Below are positions 32,989 through 41,242 of a DNA stretch of 62,612 nt, piece by piece. Each line of letters starts with the position of its first letter. Positions within the stretch are counted from its first letter, which is position 1. A model generated the notes under the pieces. That model searched no databases. It was not told where the DNA came from and worked only from the letters and a program-made list of their open reading frames with translations. A program made the position numbers and the translations under genes. Source of the DNA: JAWVZH01 sp033722295 (GTDB lineage: Bacteria; Bacteroidota; Bacteroidia; Chitinophagales; Saprospiraceae); the NCBI GenBank assembly GCA_033722295.1, contig JAWVZH010000002.1, positions 1 to 62,612 of the forward strand, written 5' to 3'.

Positions 32989-34305
32989 ATGCCAAAACTC
33001 TTCGTGCTCGATACCTCAGTTTTACTTTTTGATCATAATGCCATCCTCAATTTTGAAGACAATGACATTGTCATACCGATTACGGTGCTTGAGGAGCTGG
33101 ATAAGTTCAAGATCGGCAATGAAACACGCAATTTTGAAGCGCGTGAGATCATACGCTTTCTGGATAAGCTCTCTGACGGCCACGAGCTCAATGAATGGAT
33201 AGAATTGGGAGATAACAGAGGAAGGCTCAAGATCGCCCTGACGGAGAATGCCAATGGACTCAATGCAGAGAGTATTTATGGGGTGGGAAAGAATGATCAT
33301 AAGATCATAAATGTCGCCTTATCCATGAGGCACAATAATAAAGAAGGTAATGTCATTCTGGTCACGAAGGATATAAACCTGCGTATCAAGGCTAAAGCTC
33401 TTGGTTTGCAGGCGGAAGATTATCAAACTGGCAAGGTCAAGGATATCAAGCAGGTCTCAGAGAGCTATGTGACCCTCAATGACCTTGACGCGGCAGTCAT
33501 TCACGAAATATATCAGCGGAAGAACATTCCGGAAAACGGTCTACTCAAGGAGGCCAAAGTGACCAATGGATACTACGTGCTTAACAACTGCACACAGTCT
33601 GTTCTTGTACGTTATGATGGCCTGTCTGATTCGATCAAACACGTGGAGAAGAGTTACGCTTTTGGTATAAAACCCAAGAACGCAGAACAGACCTTTGCAA
33701 TGGATGCCCTTTTGAATGACCATATTCAATTGGTAGCTATTCAGGGCGTGGCCGGAACTGGAAAAACATTACTCGCTCTGGCTGCAGCACTCGAACAGAA
33801 GAACAAGTTCGAGCAGATCATTCTCTCACGACCTATCATTCCTTTGAGCAATAGAGATATTGGTTTTCTTCCCGGTGACGCCGAGGAAAAAATATCGCCC
33901 TACATGCAGCCCCTTTGGGATAACCTGAAATTCATCAGATCACAATTCAAAGAGAATACCAAGAAGGGCAGGTTGATCGAACAATTGCAGGAAAATGGTG
34001 AAATAGCGATTACAGCACTCACCTTTATCCGAGGCAGGAGCTTGAGTAACGTGATCTTTATTATCGATGAGGCTCAGAACCTGACCCCTCACGAGATCAA
34101 GACCATCATTACTCGCGCGGGCGAAGGGACAAAGATCATTTTTACCGGCGATATCAATCAGATAGACACACCTTACATGGATGAGAAATCCAATGGTTTG
34201 ACCTATCTTATCGATAAGTTCAGGGGGCATAACTTATTTGCCCATATCAAACTGGAAAAAGGGGAGAGAAGTGAGTTGGCCAATCTGGCTAATGAACTGT
34301 TGTAG
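32989..34305 (+). CDS. PhoH family protein with N-terminal PIN ribonuclease domain
   Basis: 438 residues combining two domains, as in PhoH2-type proteins. The PIN domain (about 1-150) has acidic residues at the expected places (FVLDTSVLLFD with Asp8, VLEELDKFK, VTKDINLRIKA). The PhoH ATPase domain (about 225-435) has the P-loop GVAGTGKT (253-260) and Walker B VIFIIDEAQN, then FTGDINQIDTP. PIN-PhoH proteins couple RNA unwinding to RNA cleavage. The gene runs convergently into the next gene: the last 17 bases overlap its 3' end. Confidence 0.93.
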   Translation: MPKLFVLDTSVLLFDHNAILNFEDNDIVIPITVLEELDKFKIGNETRNFEAREIIRFLDKLSDGHELNEWIELGDNRGRLKIALTENANGLNAESIYGVGKNDHKIINVALSMRHNNKEGNVILVTKDINLRIKAKALGLQAEDYQTGKVKDIKQVSESYVTLNDLDAAVIHEIYQRKNIPENGLLKEAKVTNGYYVLNNCTQSVLVRYDGLSDSIKHVEKSYAFGIKPKNAEQTFAMDALLNDHIQLVAIQGVAGTGKTLLALAAALEQKNKFEQIILSRPIIPLSNRDIGFLPGDAEEKISPYMQPLWDNLKFIRSQFKENTKKGRLIEQLQENGEIAITALTFIRGRSLSNVIFIIDEAQNLTPHEIKTIITRAGEGTKIIFTGDINQIDTPYMDEKSNGLTYLIDKFRGHNLFAHIKLEKGERSELANLANELL

Positions 34306-34957
34306 CAGCCTTAGTCAATTCAATTGCCATGTAGAATCCGAACTTCCGGCTTGAAACTTCATTTATGACGGCATGGCTGTCCGCATAGTCAAAGTAAGGC
34401 CCGATCTGCACGCTTCTTCCATATACGTCAGCATTGTACAACAGTCTCCCACTTAGAACAAATCGAATTTTTTCAAAAGGCTGGACTTTCTCCTTTAACT
34501 CTTTTCGTATCAAAGGAGGTGAGCCATCTTCCAAAGGATCCAACAACCATGTACCATTGTATTGCTTAAAGAATATATATTCTAACCCAGGTCCTATCTC
34601 AAAGCTGATTGGATTGGATTTGCCGGGTTTTATTGCGATTGAAAGTTCGGACCGCAAATAGTACAATTCTTCTCGTGTATCCTCCCAGAATTCACTATTG
34701 CCAGAAGCCAGATACTGAATGTCTGATTTTGTATTGCCAATTCCTAAACCGCCACTTATATAGACTTCCTGGCTGATCTGCTGCACGACATGACCAAGAA
34801 GCATTACTCCCAGTCGAGGTTGGATGTTATCATCACTTGAATGTGGGATTGTCGTTAGCAATGAAAGGTCTGTCATAAGCTGAGACCAACCGCATGAGCT
34901 TGTCATCGTCAATATCACGATTAGCAGTCCATATTTTGAAAATCCGGTAGATCTCAC
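34289..34957 (-). CDS. Exported protein, probable outer-membrane beta barrel
   Basis: 222 residues, family not recognised. The N-terminus is a signal sequence (YGLLIVILTMTSSCGWSQ). The mature part is a run of amphipathic strands (VYISGGLGIGNTKSD, SFEIGPGLEYIFFKQYN, FVLSGRLLYNADVYG, VQIGPYFDYADSHAV, FGFYMAIELTKA) as in small outer-membrane barrels. No known binding motif. Its 3' end overlaps the convergent phoH gene by 17 bases, so both stop codons lie inside the other gene's last codons. Confidence 0.68.
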   Translation of the reverse strand: MRSTGFSKYGLLIVILTMTSSCGWSQLMTDLSLLTTIPHSSDDNIQPRLGVMLLGHVVQQISQEVYISGGLGIGNTKSDIQYLASGNSEFWEDTREELYYLRSELSIAIKPGKSNPISFEIGPGLEYIFFKQYNGTWLLDPLEDGSPPLIRKELKEKVQPFEKIRFVLSGRLLYNADVYGRSVQIGPYFDYADSHAVINEVSSRKFGFYMAIELTKAATTVH

Positions 34958-35033
34958 ATTATATCAACGTTCATAATGATAAAATAGCTTGGAGACCCGA
35001 CGGGTTTATTATCACTTCGTGAACTCATAGGAT

Positions 35034-35855
35034 CTAAATGTATGGTTTATAGGCTATTACCTCAACCACGAGAGGTGGCAAGAGGGAGGCACCTTCTATG
35101 GACTCCATTTCTTCGAATGCATCCATCGCCTTGCGATGACCGCTCGAATGCAATAGCCCTGCATTTACCACTTTAGAGCCATAGAGCTCAAAGAAGGATT
35201 TGATCCAGTGCCATGTTGCGGTATCAGGTGAGGTCAATTTAGAGATTGATCTTATATTCTGGATTTTCAGACCGTACTTGCAGAAAAGTTCAGGCAGTTC
35301 ACGTCCTATATTGATCTGGCCACCAGACTGGGCAAAACTTTTGAGTATCGCGTGCTTCGTCTCCAGGACCTCTTTGAAATCTGGGTAGGTTTGAAAAGTA
35401 CTCCAATCGTAGTATTCCTGGAAAATCATTCGCCCACCGGGTTTTAAGGCTAATGCCAATCGCTCAACGATCTTGTCCACTTGATCCACCCAGGCCAATA
35501 CCCACCGACCCCAGATGTGATCGTACCTGTCAACACCAAAATCAGCTTCCCGTATATCACCAATCACGCCGTTGATACCCAGATGATGTAACTCGGACTG
35601 CCTGTTGAGAAACTCAATGAATACCGGAGATTTATCTACTGCTGTTACGCCTCCTGTTTTTCCAACCAGATAGGCCAGTTCTATAGAGCAATACCCCGGA
35701 CCCGCCCCTAGATCGAGAACCTGACTTCCGTGTGAGATGCCCGCTATCTTCCAGGCGCGGCTGGCCTCCATAGACCAGATCTCATGTTGATATCCAAGCC
35801 GGTGCAGCTCTTCCGCTTCGGTGCCTAATATGTATGCATTGGTTTCCTCAGTCAT
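35034..35855 (-). CDS. SAM-dependent methyltransferase
   Basis: 273 residues. A class I Rossmann methyltransferase: motif I VLDLGAGPGYC (residues 46-55), the acidic strand end VTAVDKSP (about 70), motif IV region YDHIWGRWVLAWVD, and post-I FQEYYDWSTF. The C-terminal ~100 residues have no recognised motif. The N-terminal GYQHEIWSMEASRAWKIAGI resembles ubiquinone/menaquinone and small-molecule methyltransferases, but the substrate cannot be told. A TATCTTTC element (7/8 match to TAnnTTTG) lies at 35871-35864 on the minus strand. Confidence 0.85.
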   Translation of the reverse strand: MTEETNAYILGTEAEELHRLGYQHEIWSMEASRAWKIAGISHGSQVLDLGAGPGYCSIELAYLVGKTGGVTAVDKSPVFIEFLNRQSELHHLGINGVIGDIREADFGVDRYDHIWGRWVLAWVDQVDKIVERLALALKPGGRMIFQEYYDWSTFQTYPDFKEVLETKHAILKSFAQSGGQINIGRELPELFCKYGLKIQNIRSISKLTSPDTATWHWIKSFFELYGSKVVNAGLLHSSGHRKAMDAFEEMESIEGASLLPPLVVEVIAYKPYI

Positions 35856-36038
35856 TATTATCTGAAAGATATTGCATCTTCATCAATTAGAACGGTATCT
35901 GACGAAACTCATTTGTCGGCCTATATCGAAATAAAGTTGGGCTTGAGGCACTTTGGCTCGTGAAATGCAATTAAATGTGTCTTCCATTAATTATTAGCAC
36001 CAAAATTGGAACAGATTGCCGGTAATATGAAAAGTTGA

Positions 36039-36638
36039 TTGCTGGCATTCTTATTCTATTACCATTATCTTCGTTATCCCTTGTTGAGATCTGTCACCAT
36101 AGCGATATTCCTGGGAGTGGTGCTTTTAGCGCCATATGGTGGACAGTATGCCTATCTGGCACTAAAGAAGTACATTACTCATAAGAAATTTGAGTCACGC
36201 TACGAGAGTTCTCTCACAAAGGATGAGCTTCAACTATTTATAATTGACAAGGAAAACAGTGAGGACATTGAATGGGAGCATGAACGCGAGTTTCGGTTCG
36301 GGGGAGTTATGTATGATGTCATTGAAGAGTGCCAGTTGGGAGACACCACCTTTTTGTGGTGTTGGATGGATGAACAGGAAACTGATCTTGAGGTCCGCAT
36401 CGAACACTTATTGAAAAGATGGCTGGGTGAACTGGATTTTCCGATCAATGATCACAAATGGCTGGACTGGCAAAAGACAAAGTATTTGAGCGCTAATGCA
36501 TTTACGTTCTTTTCAGAACTGGATCCCGAGAGCACATCATTTGCTATCCTTGACAGGATTCCGAAAAGGATATATTACCAACCGCCTGTACCTCCACCGA
36601 GGCCTGAACCAACCACATGGCTCAGTACGCTGTGCTGA
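36039..36638 (+). CDS. Membrane-anchored hypothetical protein with TTG start
   Basis: 199 residues, family not recognised. The only start in frame after the upstream TGA is TTG at 36039; the nearby ATG at 36027 in another phase reads only three codons before stopping. A transmembrane segment (SVTIAIFLGVVLLAPYGGQ, about residues 18-36) is followed by a soluble domain rich in Glu and Trp (EWEHEREFRFGGVMYDVIEE, LGDTTFLWCWMDEQE) and a Pro-rich tail (YYQPPVPPPRPEP). The conserved look of the middle suggests a real protein, but no function can be given. Confidence 0.62.
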   Translation: MLAFLFYYHYLRYPLLRSVTIAIFLGVVLLAPYGGQYAYLALKKYITHKKFESRYESSLTKDELQLFIIDKENSEDIEWEHEREFRFGGVMYDVIEECQLGDTTFLWCWMDEQETDLEVRIEHLLKRWLGELDFPINDHKWLDWQKTKYLSANAFTFFSELDPESTSFAILDRIPKRIYYQPPVPPPRPEPTTWLSTLC

Positions 36639-36687
36639 CAGCCCACTTTTAGCATTATTCAAGATTTAAATTATTTAAAGTACAAGC

Positions 36688-39105
36688 ATGAGTAAGTACA
36701 TGTGCATGCTCCTGATTCTGCTGTTATCAGGTATGGCCACAGCACAAACATTGTTGGTAAAGGAGGCAGGTACAGGAGATCCGCTGGTTGGCGTTTCCGT
36801 GACATCAGACCGACAAGAGATCTTACTGACGACAGACGGTGAGGGAAAAGTGGATGTATCGCGCTTTTCGGACGCTAACAATGTTTACATCAGTTATATT
36901 GGCTATCAAACCAGGAAGTTAAGTATCGATGAGCTGAAATACAGAGATTATATCATTGAGCTCAATAAGGTCAACGTCCTACTCGATCAGGTCGTTGTCG
37001 CAGCTACACGATGGGGACAGAGGCGACGTGATGTGCCTTCCAGGATCTCATCTATTTCGAATGAAGATGTGCGTTTGAAAAACCCACAGACCTCTGCAGA
37101 TCTATTGGGAATAAATGGTGAGGTATTCATTCAGAAAAGCCAGCAGGGGGGAGGTAGTCCAATGATCCGTGGATTTTCCACTAACAGGCTTTTGTACGCT
37201 GTCGATGGCGTCAGAATGAATACAGCAATATTCAGAAGTGGAAATCTTCAGAACGTCATATCGATTGATCCGTTCTCGGTCGAAAGAACTGAAATTGTGT
37301 TCGGCCCAGGTTCGGTGATCTACGGAAGTGACGCTATCGGTGGTGTAATGAGTTTCCAGACACTTGCTCCGGAGTTGAGCACGGATTCCGATTTCGCTGT
37401 AAGTGGTACGGCCACAGCCCGTTACTCTTCGGCCAATAGTGAAAGAACCGGTCACTTCGATTTCAATCTGGGATGGCGAAAGTGGGCGATGCGTACCAGT
37501 ATTACTAGTTTTCAGTTTGACGATCTCAGAATGGGAAGATATGGCCCCGATGATTATCTCAGACCATTTTATGTTAAGAGAATCGACAGTACGGATCTTG
37601 TTATAGAAAATGAAGACCCACTCTTACAAAAACCTACGGCTTATGATCAGATGAATCTCATGCATAAGATAAGGTTCGTTCCTGATGATAGGTGGTCATT
37701 TGATCTCAGTTCTATCTATTCTACCACCACCGACTTTCCAAGATACGACCGCCTCATTCTGACAGACGGTAATCAACCTTTGAATGCAGAATGGAATTAT
37801 GGACCACAGACCTGGTCATTGAATGCCTTGAATGTACGCTATGCCAGATCAATTGCCCTTTTCGATGAAGTTAATCTGAAACTGGCCTATCAAAGGTTTG
37901 AAGAAAGCCGTATGGATAGAAGGTTCATGGAAGTATTGAGGAGGATCACGGAAGAAGAGGTAGACGCGTGGTCAGGCAACCTTGATTTCCGGAAGCCTGT
38001 AGGTGCTCACCTGCACCTGTTTTATGGATTTGAGACTGTAATGAATGATGTAGCCTCCACGGGTTCAATTGAGAATATTGCAACCGGTGTGATGAGTAAT
38101 GGCCCCTCGCGATATCCTCAGTCCAGATGGTGGTCCAATGCGGTTTATTTCACTGTACAGAAGGAGGTAACGCGCCGATTTGGTTGGCAGGTCGGCCTCA
38201 GATATAACTATTTTGACCTGGATGCGGACTTTTCGAATAATTTACCCTTCTACCCTTTCGACAAGACTACTGCTAATCTTACTCACAGCGCATTTTCGGG
38301 TAATGCCGGGTTGCTATGGAAGCCTGATCCAAGGAGCACGTTCAGCTTAAATCTTTCGTCCGGATTCAGGGCACCTAATGTTGATGACATCGGTAAGATA
38401 TTTGATTCTGAACCGGGATCCGTGGTTGTGCCCAATTCTGATCTGAGATCTGAACAGGCCTACAATGCAGAACTCGGTTGGACTCAACGCCTTAAAGATT
38501 GGTTCAGGGTTGACGCATCGATCTATTATACGCTATTGGAGAATGCTATGGTAAGAAGAAACTTCGAGCTGAATGGCCGTGATAGTATTTTATTTGATGG
38601 AGAATTGAGCCAGGTTCAGGCGATACAAAATGCTGCCTTGGCAAGAGTTTATGGGGGACAGATATCCGTTGAAGTCAAGTTTGCAGGTAATTGGAGTTGG
38701 CTGACCAGGTTGAATTATCAGAAAGGTGAAGAAGAATTGGACGATGGTACCACGAGTCCTTCGAGACATGCGGCCCCAATGTTTGGAAAAAGTCAAATCA
38801 GATTTCGGGACGAAAGGTTCTCATTGGATCTTGACATATCCTATAATGCGGAAAGATCATTTGACGATATGCCGGTCGAAGAGATCGGCAAGGAGCACCT
38901 GTATGCCAGGAATGAGAACGGGCAACCATATTCACCGCGATGGTATACCCTTAATCTGCACACGAGCTATCAGTTGACGGATGAGCTGAGCATTGGTGCA
39001 GCAATTGAGAATATAACCGATCAAAGATATCGGCCTTATAGTTCAGGACTTGCAGGGTCGGGTAGAAACTTCATTCTTTCCATCAGAACAAGATTTGATG
39101 AATAA
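36688..39105 (+). CDS. TonB-dependent receptor, heme/hemoglobin-type
   Basis: 805 residues. A signal peptide (about 1-19, GMATAQ) leads to a short carboxypeptidase-regulatory-like domain (about 22-90), a plug (QVVVAATRWGQRRRDVPSRIS, MIRGFSTNRLLYAVDGVRMN, GPGSVIYGSDAIGGVMSF) and a 22-strand barrel ending in an aromatic strand (RNFILSIRTRF). The barrel loop FRAPNVDDIGKIF followed by VPNSDLRSEQAYNAELG corresponds to the FRAP and NPDL boxes of heme/hemoglobin receptors, so heme import is the best guess. No SusD, hemophore or ABC transporter gene is adjacent. The adjacent SDR gene starts 88 bases downstream. Confidence 0.88.
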   Translation: MSKYMCMLLILLLSGMATAQTLLVKEAGTGDPLVGVSVTSDRQEILLTTDGEGKVDVSRFSDANNVYISYIGYQTRKLSIDELKYRDYIIELNKVNVLLDQVVVAATRWGQRRRDVPSRISSISNEDVRLKNPQTSADLLGINGEVFIQKSQQGGGSPMIRGFSTNRLLYAVDGVRMNTAIFRSGNLQNVISIDPFSVERTEIVFGPGSVIYGSDAIGGVMSFQTLAPELSTDSDFAVSGTATARYSSANSERTGHFDFNLGWRKWAMRTSITSFQFDDLRMGRYGPDDYLRPFYVKRIDSTDLVIENEDPLLQKPTAYDQMNLMHKIRFVPDDRWSFDLSSIYSTTTDFPRYDRLILTDGNQPLNAEWNYGPQTWSLNALNVRYARSIALFDEVNLKLAYQRFEESRMDRRFMEVLRRITEEEVDAWSGNLDFRKPVGAHLHLFYGFETVMNDVASTGSIENIATGVMSNGPSRYPQSRWWSNAVYFTVQKEVTRRFGWQVGLRYNYFDLDADFSNNLPFYPFDKTTANLTHSAFSGNAGLLWKPDPRSTFSLNLSSGFRAPNVDDIGKIFDSEPGSVVVPNSDLRSEQAYNAELGWTQRLKDWFRVDASIYYTLLENAMVRRNFELNGRDSILFDGELSQVQAIQNAALARVYGGQISVEVKFAGNWSWLTRLNYQKGEEELDDGTTSPSRHAAPMFGKSQIRFRDERFSLDLDISYNAERSFDDMPVEEIGKEHLYARNENGQPYSPRWYTLNLHTSYQLTDELSIGAAIENITDQRYRPYSSGLAGSGRNFILSIRTRFDE

Positions 39106-39131
39106 ACCGCGTAGTGGATGAAAATATATCT

Positions 39132-39150
39132 GATGAATGGAAAATTCATC
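39132..39150 (+). terminator. Weak hairpin after TonB receptor gene
   Basis: GATGAAT (39132-39138) and ATTCATC (39144-39150) pair perfectly around a 5-base loop and are followed by TAATATTTTGG. It is short and A/T-rich, so termination is uncertain. Confidence 0.4.
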
Positions 39151-39193
39151 TAATATTTTGGTTTAAATCAAATGCTCACATTACATTGCTAAG

Positions 39194-39994
39194 ATGTCGC
39201 ATTTTGCAGGTAGAACTGTATGGATAACCGGGGCAAGCTCAGGCCTTGGTAGAGCAATGGCTAAGGAGTTGGCGAAGAATAACGCCAGATTGATCCTCTC
39301 AGGTAGAGACATGAAGCGTCTCCATGAAGTTGAGGCAGAATGCTCGATGGCACAAGAGGTTCATTTGATCTCCCTTGATCTCGAGGAGAGGGAGGGTATA
39401 GAAAGGATCTTTGAGGACCACATCAGCTTACTTGAAGAAGTCGATATTTTGATCAATAATGCTGGATTATCACAAAGGTCTCTGGTCAGAGATACTAATT
39501 TTGAGGTTTACAGACGCCTGATAGACGTAAATTATCTTGGCACGGTACTGTTGTCATTGAATATGTTGAAAATATTTCGTAAAAAAAGATCAGGTCATTT
39601 TGTGATTATATCGAGTATGGCAGGAAAATTTGGTGTTCCTTTGCGGTCTGGATATTCAGCAGCCAAAATGGCACTGGATGGATTTTTCGAGACATTGAGA
39701 GCGGAGACGGATATTGAGGATTTAAGCATTACTACCATCTATCCTGCATTCATTCGAACTAATGTGTCCGTGAATGCATTAACAGCAGAGGGAGGCGCCC
39801 AGGGTACGATGGATGACGCTCAGGAAAAAGGCATGTCTCCTGAACAATTTGCAAAGAAGGCATTGCGTGCCATATCAAAAAAAGAAGCGGAGGTAATGAT
39901 CGGGGGATTTAAGGCGACAACACTTGCAGATCTGGTGAATCGTTTTTTTCCTGGTCTATTTAGAAAAATGATACGCCGTAGTAAGGTGACTTAA
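39194..39994 (+). CDS. SDR family oxidoreductase, candidate 3-keto-long-chain-base reductase
   Basis: 266 residues, classical short-chain dehydrogenase. The cofactor loop TGASSGLG is at 12-19, NNAG at 88-91, the catalytic Ser140/141, Tyr154 and Lys158 (YSAAK) are intact. The sequence resembles DHRS7/3-ketodihydrosphingosine reductase-type SDRs with NADP(H) preference suggested by GRDMKR. The neighbour downstream, 12 bases away, is an alpha-oxoamine synthase that makes 3-keto amines, the natural substrate for such a reductase. The reductase role is inferred from context. Confidence 0.88.
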   Translation: MSHFAGRTVWITGASSGLGRAMAKELAKNNARLILSGRDMKRLHEVEAECSMAQEVHLISLDLEEREGIERIFEDHISLLEEVDILINNAGLSQRSLVRDTNFEVYRRLIDVNYLGTVLLSLNMLKIFRKKRSGHFVIISSMAGKFGVPLRSGYSAAKMALDGFFETLRAETDIEDLSITTIYPAFIRTNVSVNALTAEGGAQGTMDDAQEKGMSPEQFAKKALRAISKKEAEVMIGGFKATTLADLVNRFFPGLFRKMIRRSKVT

Positions 39995-40006
39995 TAATTA
40001 GAATTT

Positions 40007-41242
40007 ATGCGCATAGAAGATAGAATTAAAGGAAACCAAGGTCCCCTGGGACAATATGCAGATGTTGCAGAAGGATATTACATCTTTCCCAAGCTTGAAG
40101 GTCCATTGGCCAATAGAATGACATTCAAGGGAAGAGAGGTGATCGTATGGTCGGTCAACAATTACCTCGGCCTTGGAAATCACCCTGAAATAAGAGATAT
40201 GGATACTGAAGCCTCACGCGAGTGGGGAATCGCATATCCTATGGGCTCCAGAATGATGTCGGGTCAGACAGACTTGCATGATGAATTGGAGTATCAATTG
40301 GCCGAGTTTGAGAATAAGGAAGCGGCAGTTCTGGTCAATTATGGTTATCAGGGGATCATGTCCGCGATAGACTGTCTGCTTTCGAGACGTGATGTGGTAG
40401 TTTACGATGCTGGATGTCATGCCTGTATCGTTGACGGAGTGAGAATGCATTCAGGTAAGCGGTTCGTTTTTAAACACAACGATATAAGCAACCTGGAAAA
40501 GCACCTTAAGGCGGCGTCAAAAATTGCAAAGGAACGTGAAGGTGGGGTGCTTGTAATATCTGAAGGCGTGTTCGGTATGGAAGGCGACCAGGGTAAATTG
40601 AGAGAAATCGTCGCCTTGAAAGAGAAATACGATTTCATGTTCATGGTTGACGATGCGCATGGCTTCGGAACTCTTGGCGAGACAGGAGCGGGTGCAGGAG
40701 AGGCCCAAGGCGTTCAGGATGATATCGATGTTTACTTTGCCACTTTCGCCAAATCGATGGCCAGTTTCGGAGCTTTCCTGGCAGGAAATCAGGAGGTCGT
40801 GCAATTTTTGAAATATAACATGAGGTCACAGATCTTTGCTAAATCCCTGCCGATCGCCGTGGTGAAAGGCAATATGAAGCGACTGGAAATGCTGAGAACA
40901 AGACCGGAATTGAAGGAAAAGCTATGGGAAAACACTAACCTTCTACAAAGCGGCCTGAAAAAGGCAGGATTTGATATAGGTGATACCAATTCTTGTGTGA
41001 CACCGGTTTATATGAAAGGCGAAGTGGAAGAAGCCATGCAGCTGGTATATGATCTCAGAGAGAATTATCGCATATTTTGCTCTATAGTTGTTTATCCGGT
41101 TGTTGCAAAAGGGGTGATCCTCCTCAGACTCATTCCTACAGCAGTGCATACTCCTAAAGATATCGAGGAAACGATCGAGGCGTTCAAAGAGATCTCTGAA
41201 AAATTGAGAACAAGTGCCTACAAAAAAGAGACGATTGGATAA
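40007..41242 (+). CDS. Alpha-oxoamine synthase (serine palmitoyltransferase-like)
   Basis: 411 residues, a PLP-dependent acyltransferase of the alpha-oxoamine synthase family. The PLP lysine is Lys249 (TFAKSMASFGAF), His138 stacks on the ring (DAGCHACIVDG) and the Asp/His pair is in VDDAHGFGTLG. It matches the Bacteroidota form annotated as serine palmitoyltransferase, which condenses an amino acid with an acyl-CoA/ACP to a 3-keto amine. Serine (sphingoid base) and cysteate (sulfonolipid base) are both possible substrates; 2-amino-3-ketobutyrate CoA ligase is a less likely alternative. It follows the SDR by 12 bases and overlaps the downstream VOC gene by 29 bases. Confidence 0.9.
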   Translation: MRIEDRIKGNQGPLGQYADVAEGYYIFPKLEGPLANRMTFKGREVIVWSVNNYLGLGNHPEIRDMDTEASREWGIAYPMGSRMMSGQTDLHDELEYQLAEFENKEAAVLVNYGYQGIMSAIDCLLSRRDVVVYDAGCHACIVDGVRMHSGKRFVFKHNDISNLEKHLKAASKIAKEREGGVLVISEGVFGMEGDQGKLREIVALKEKYDFMFMVDDAHGFGTLGETGAGAGEAQGVQDDIDVYFATFAKSMASFGAFLAGNQEVVQFLKYNMRSQIFAKSLPIAVVKGNMKRLEMLRTRPELKEKLWENTNLLQSGLKKAGFDIGDTNSCVTPVYMKGEVEEAMQLVYDLRENYRIFCSIVVYPVVAKGVILLRLIPTAVHTPKDIEETIEAFKEISEKLRTSAYKKETIG

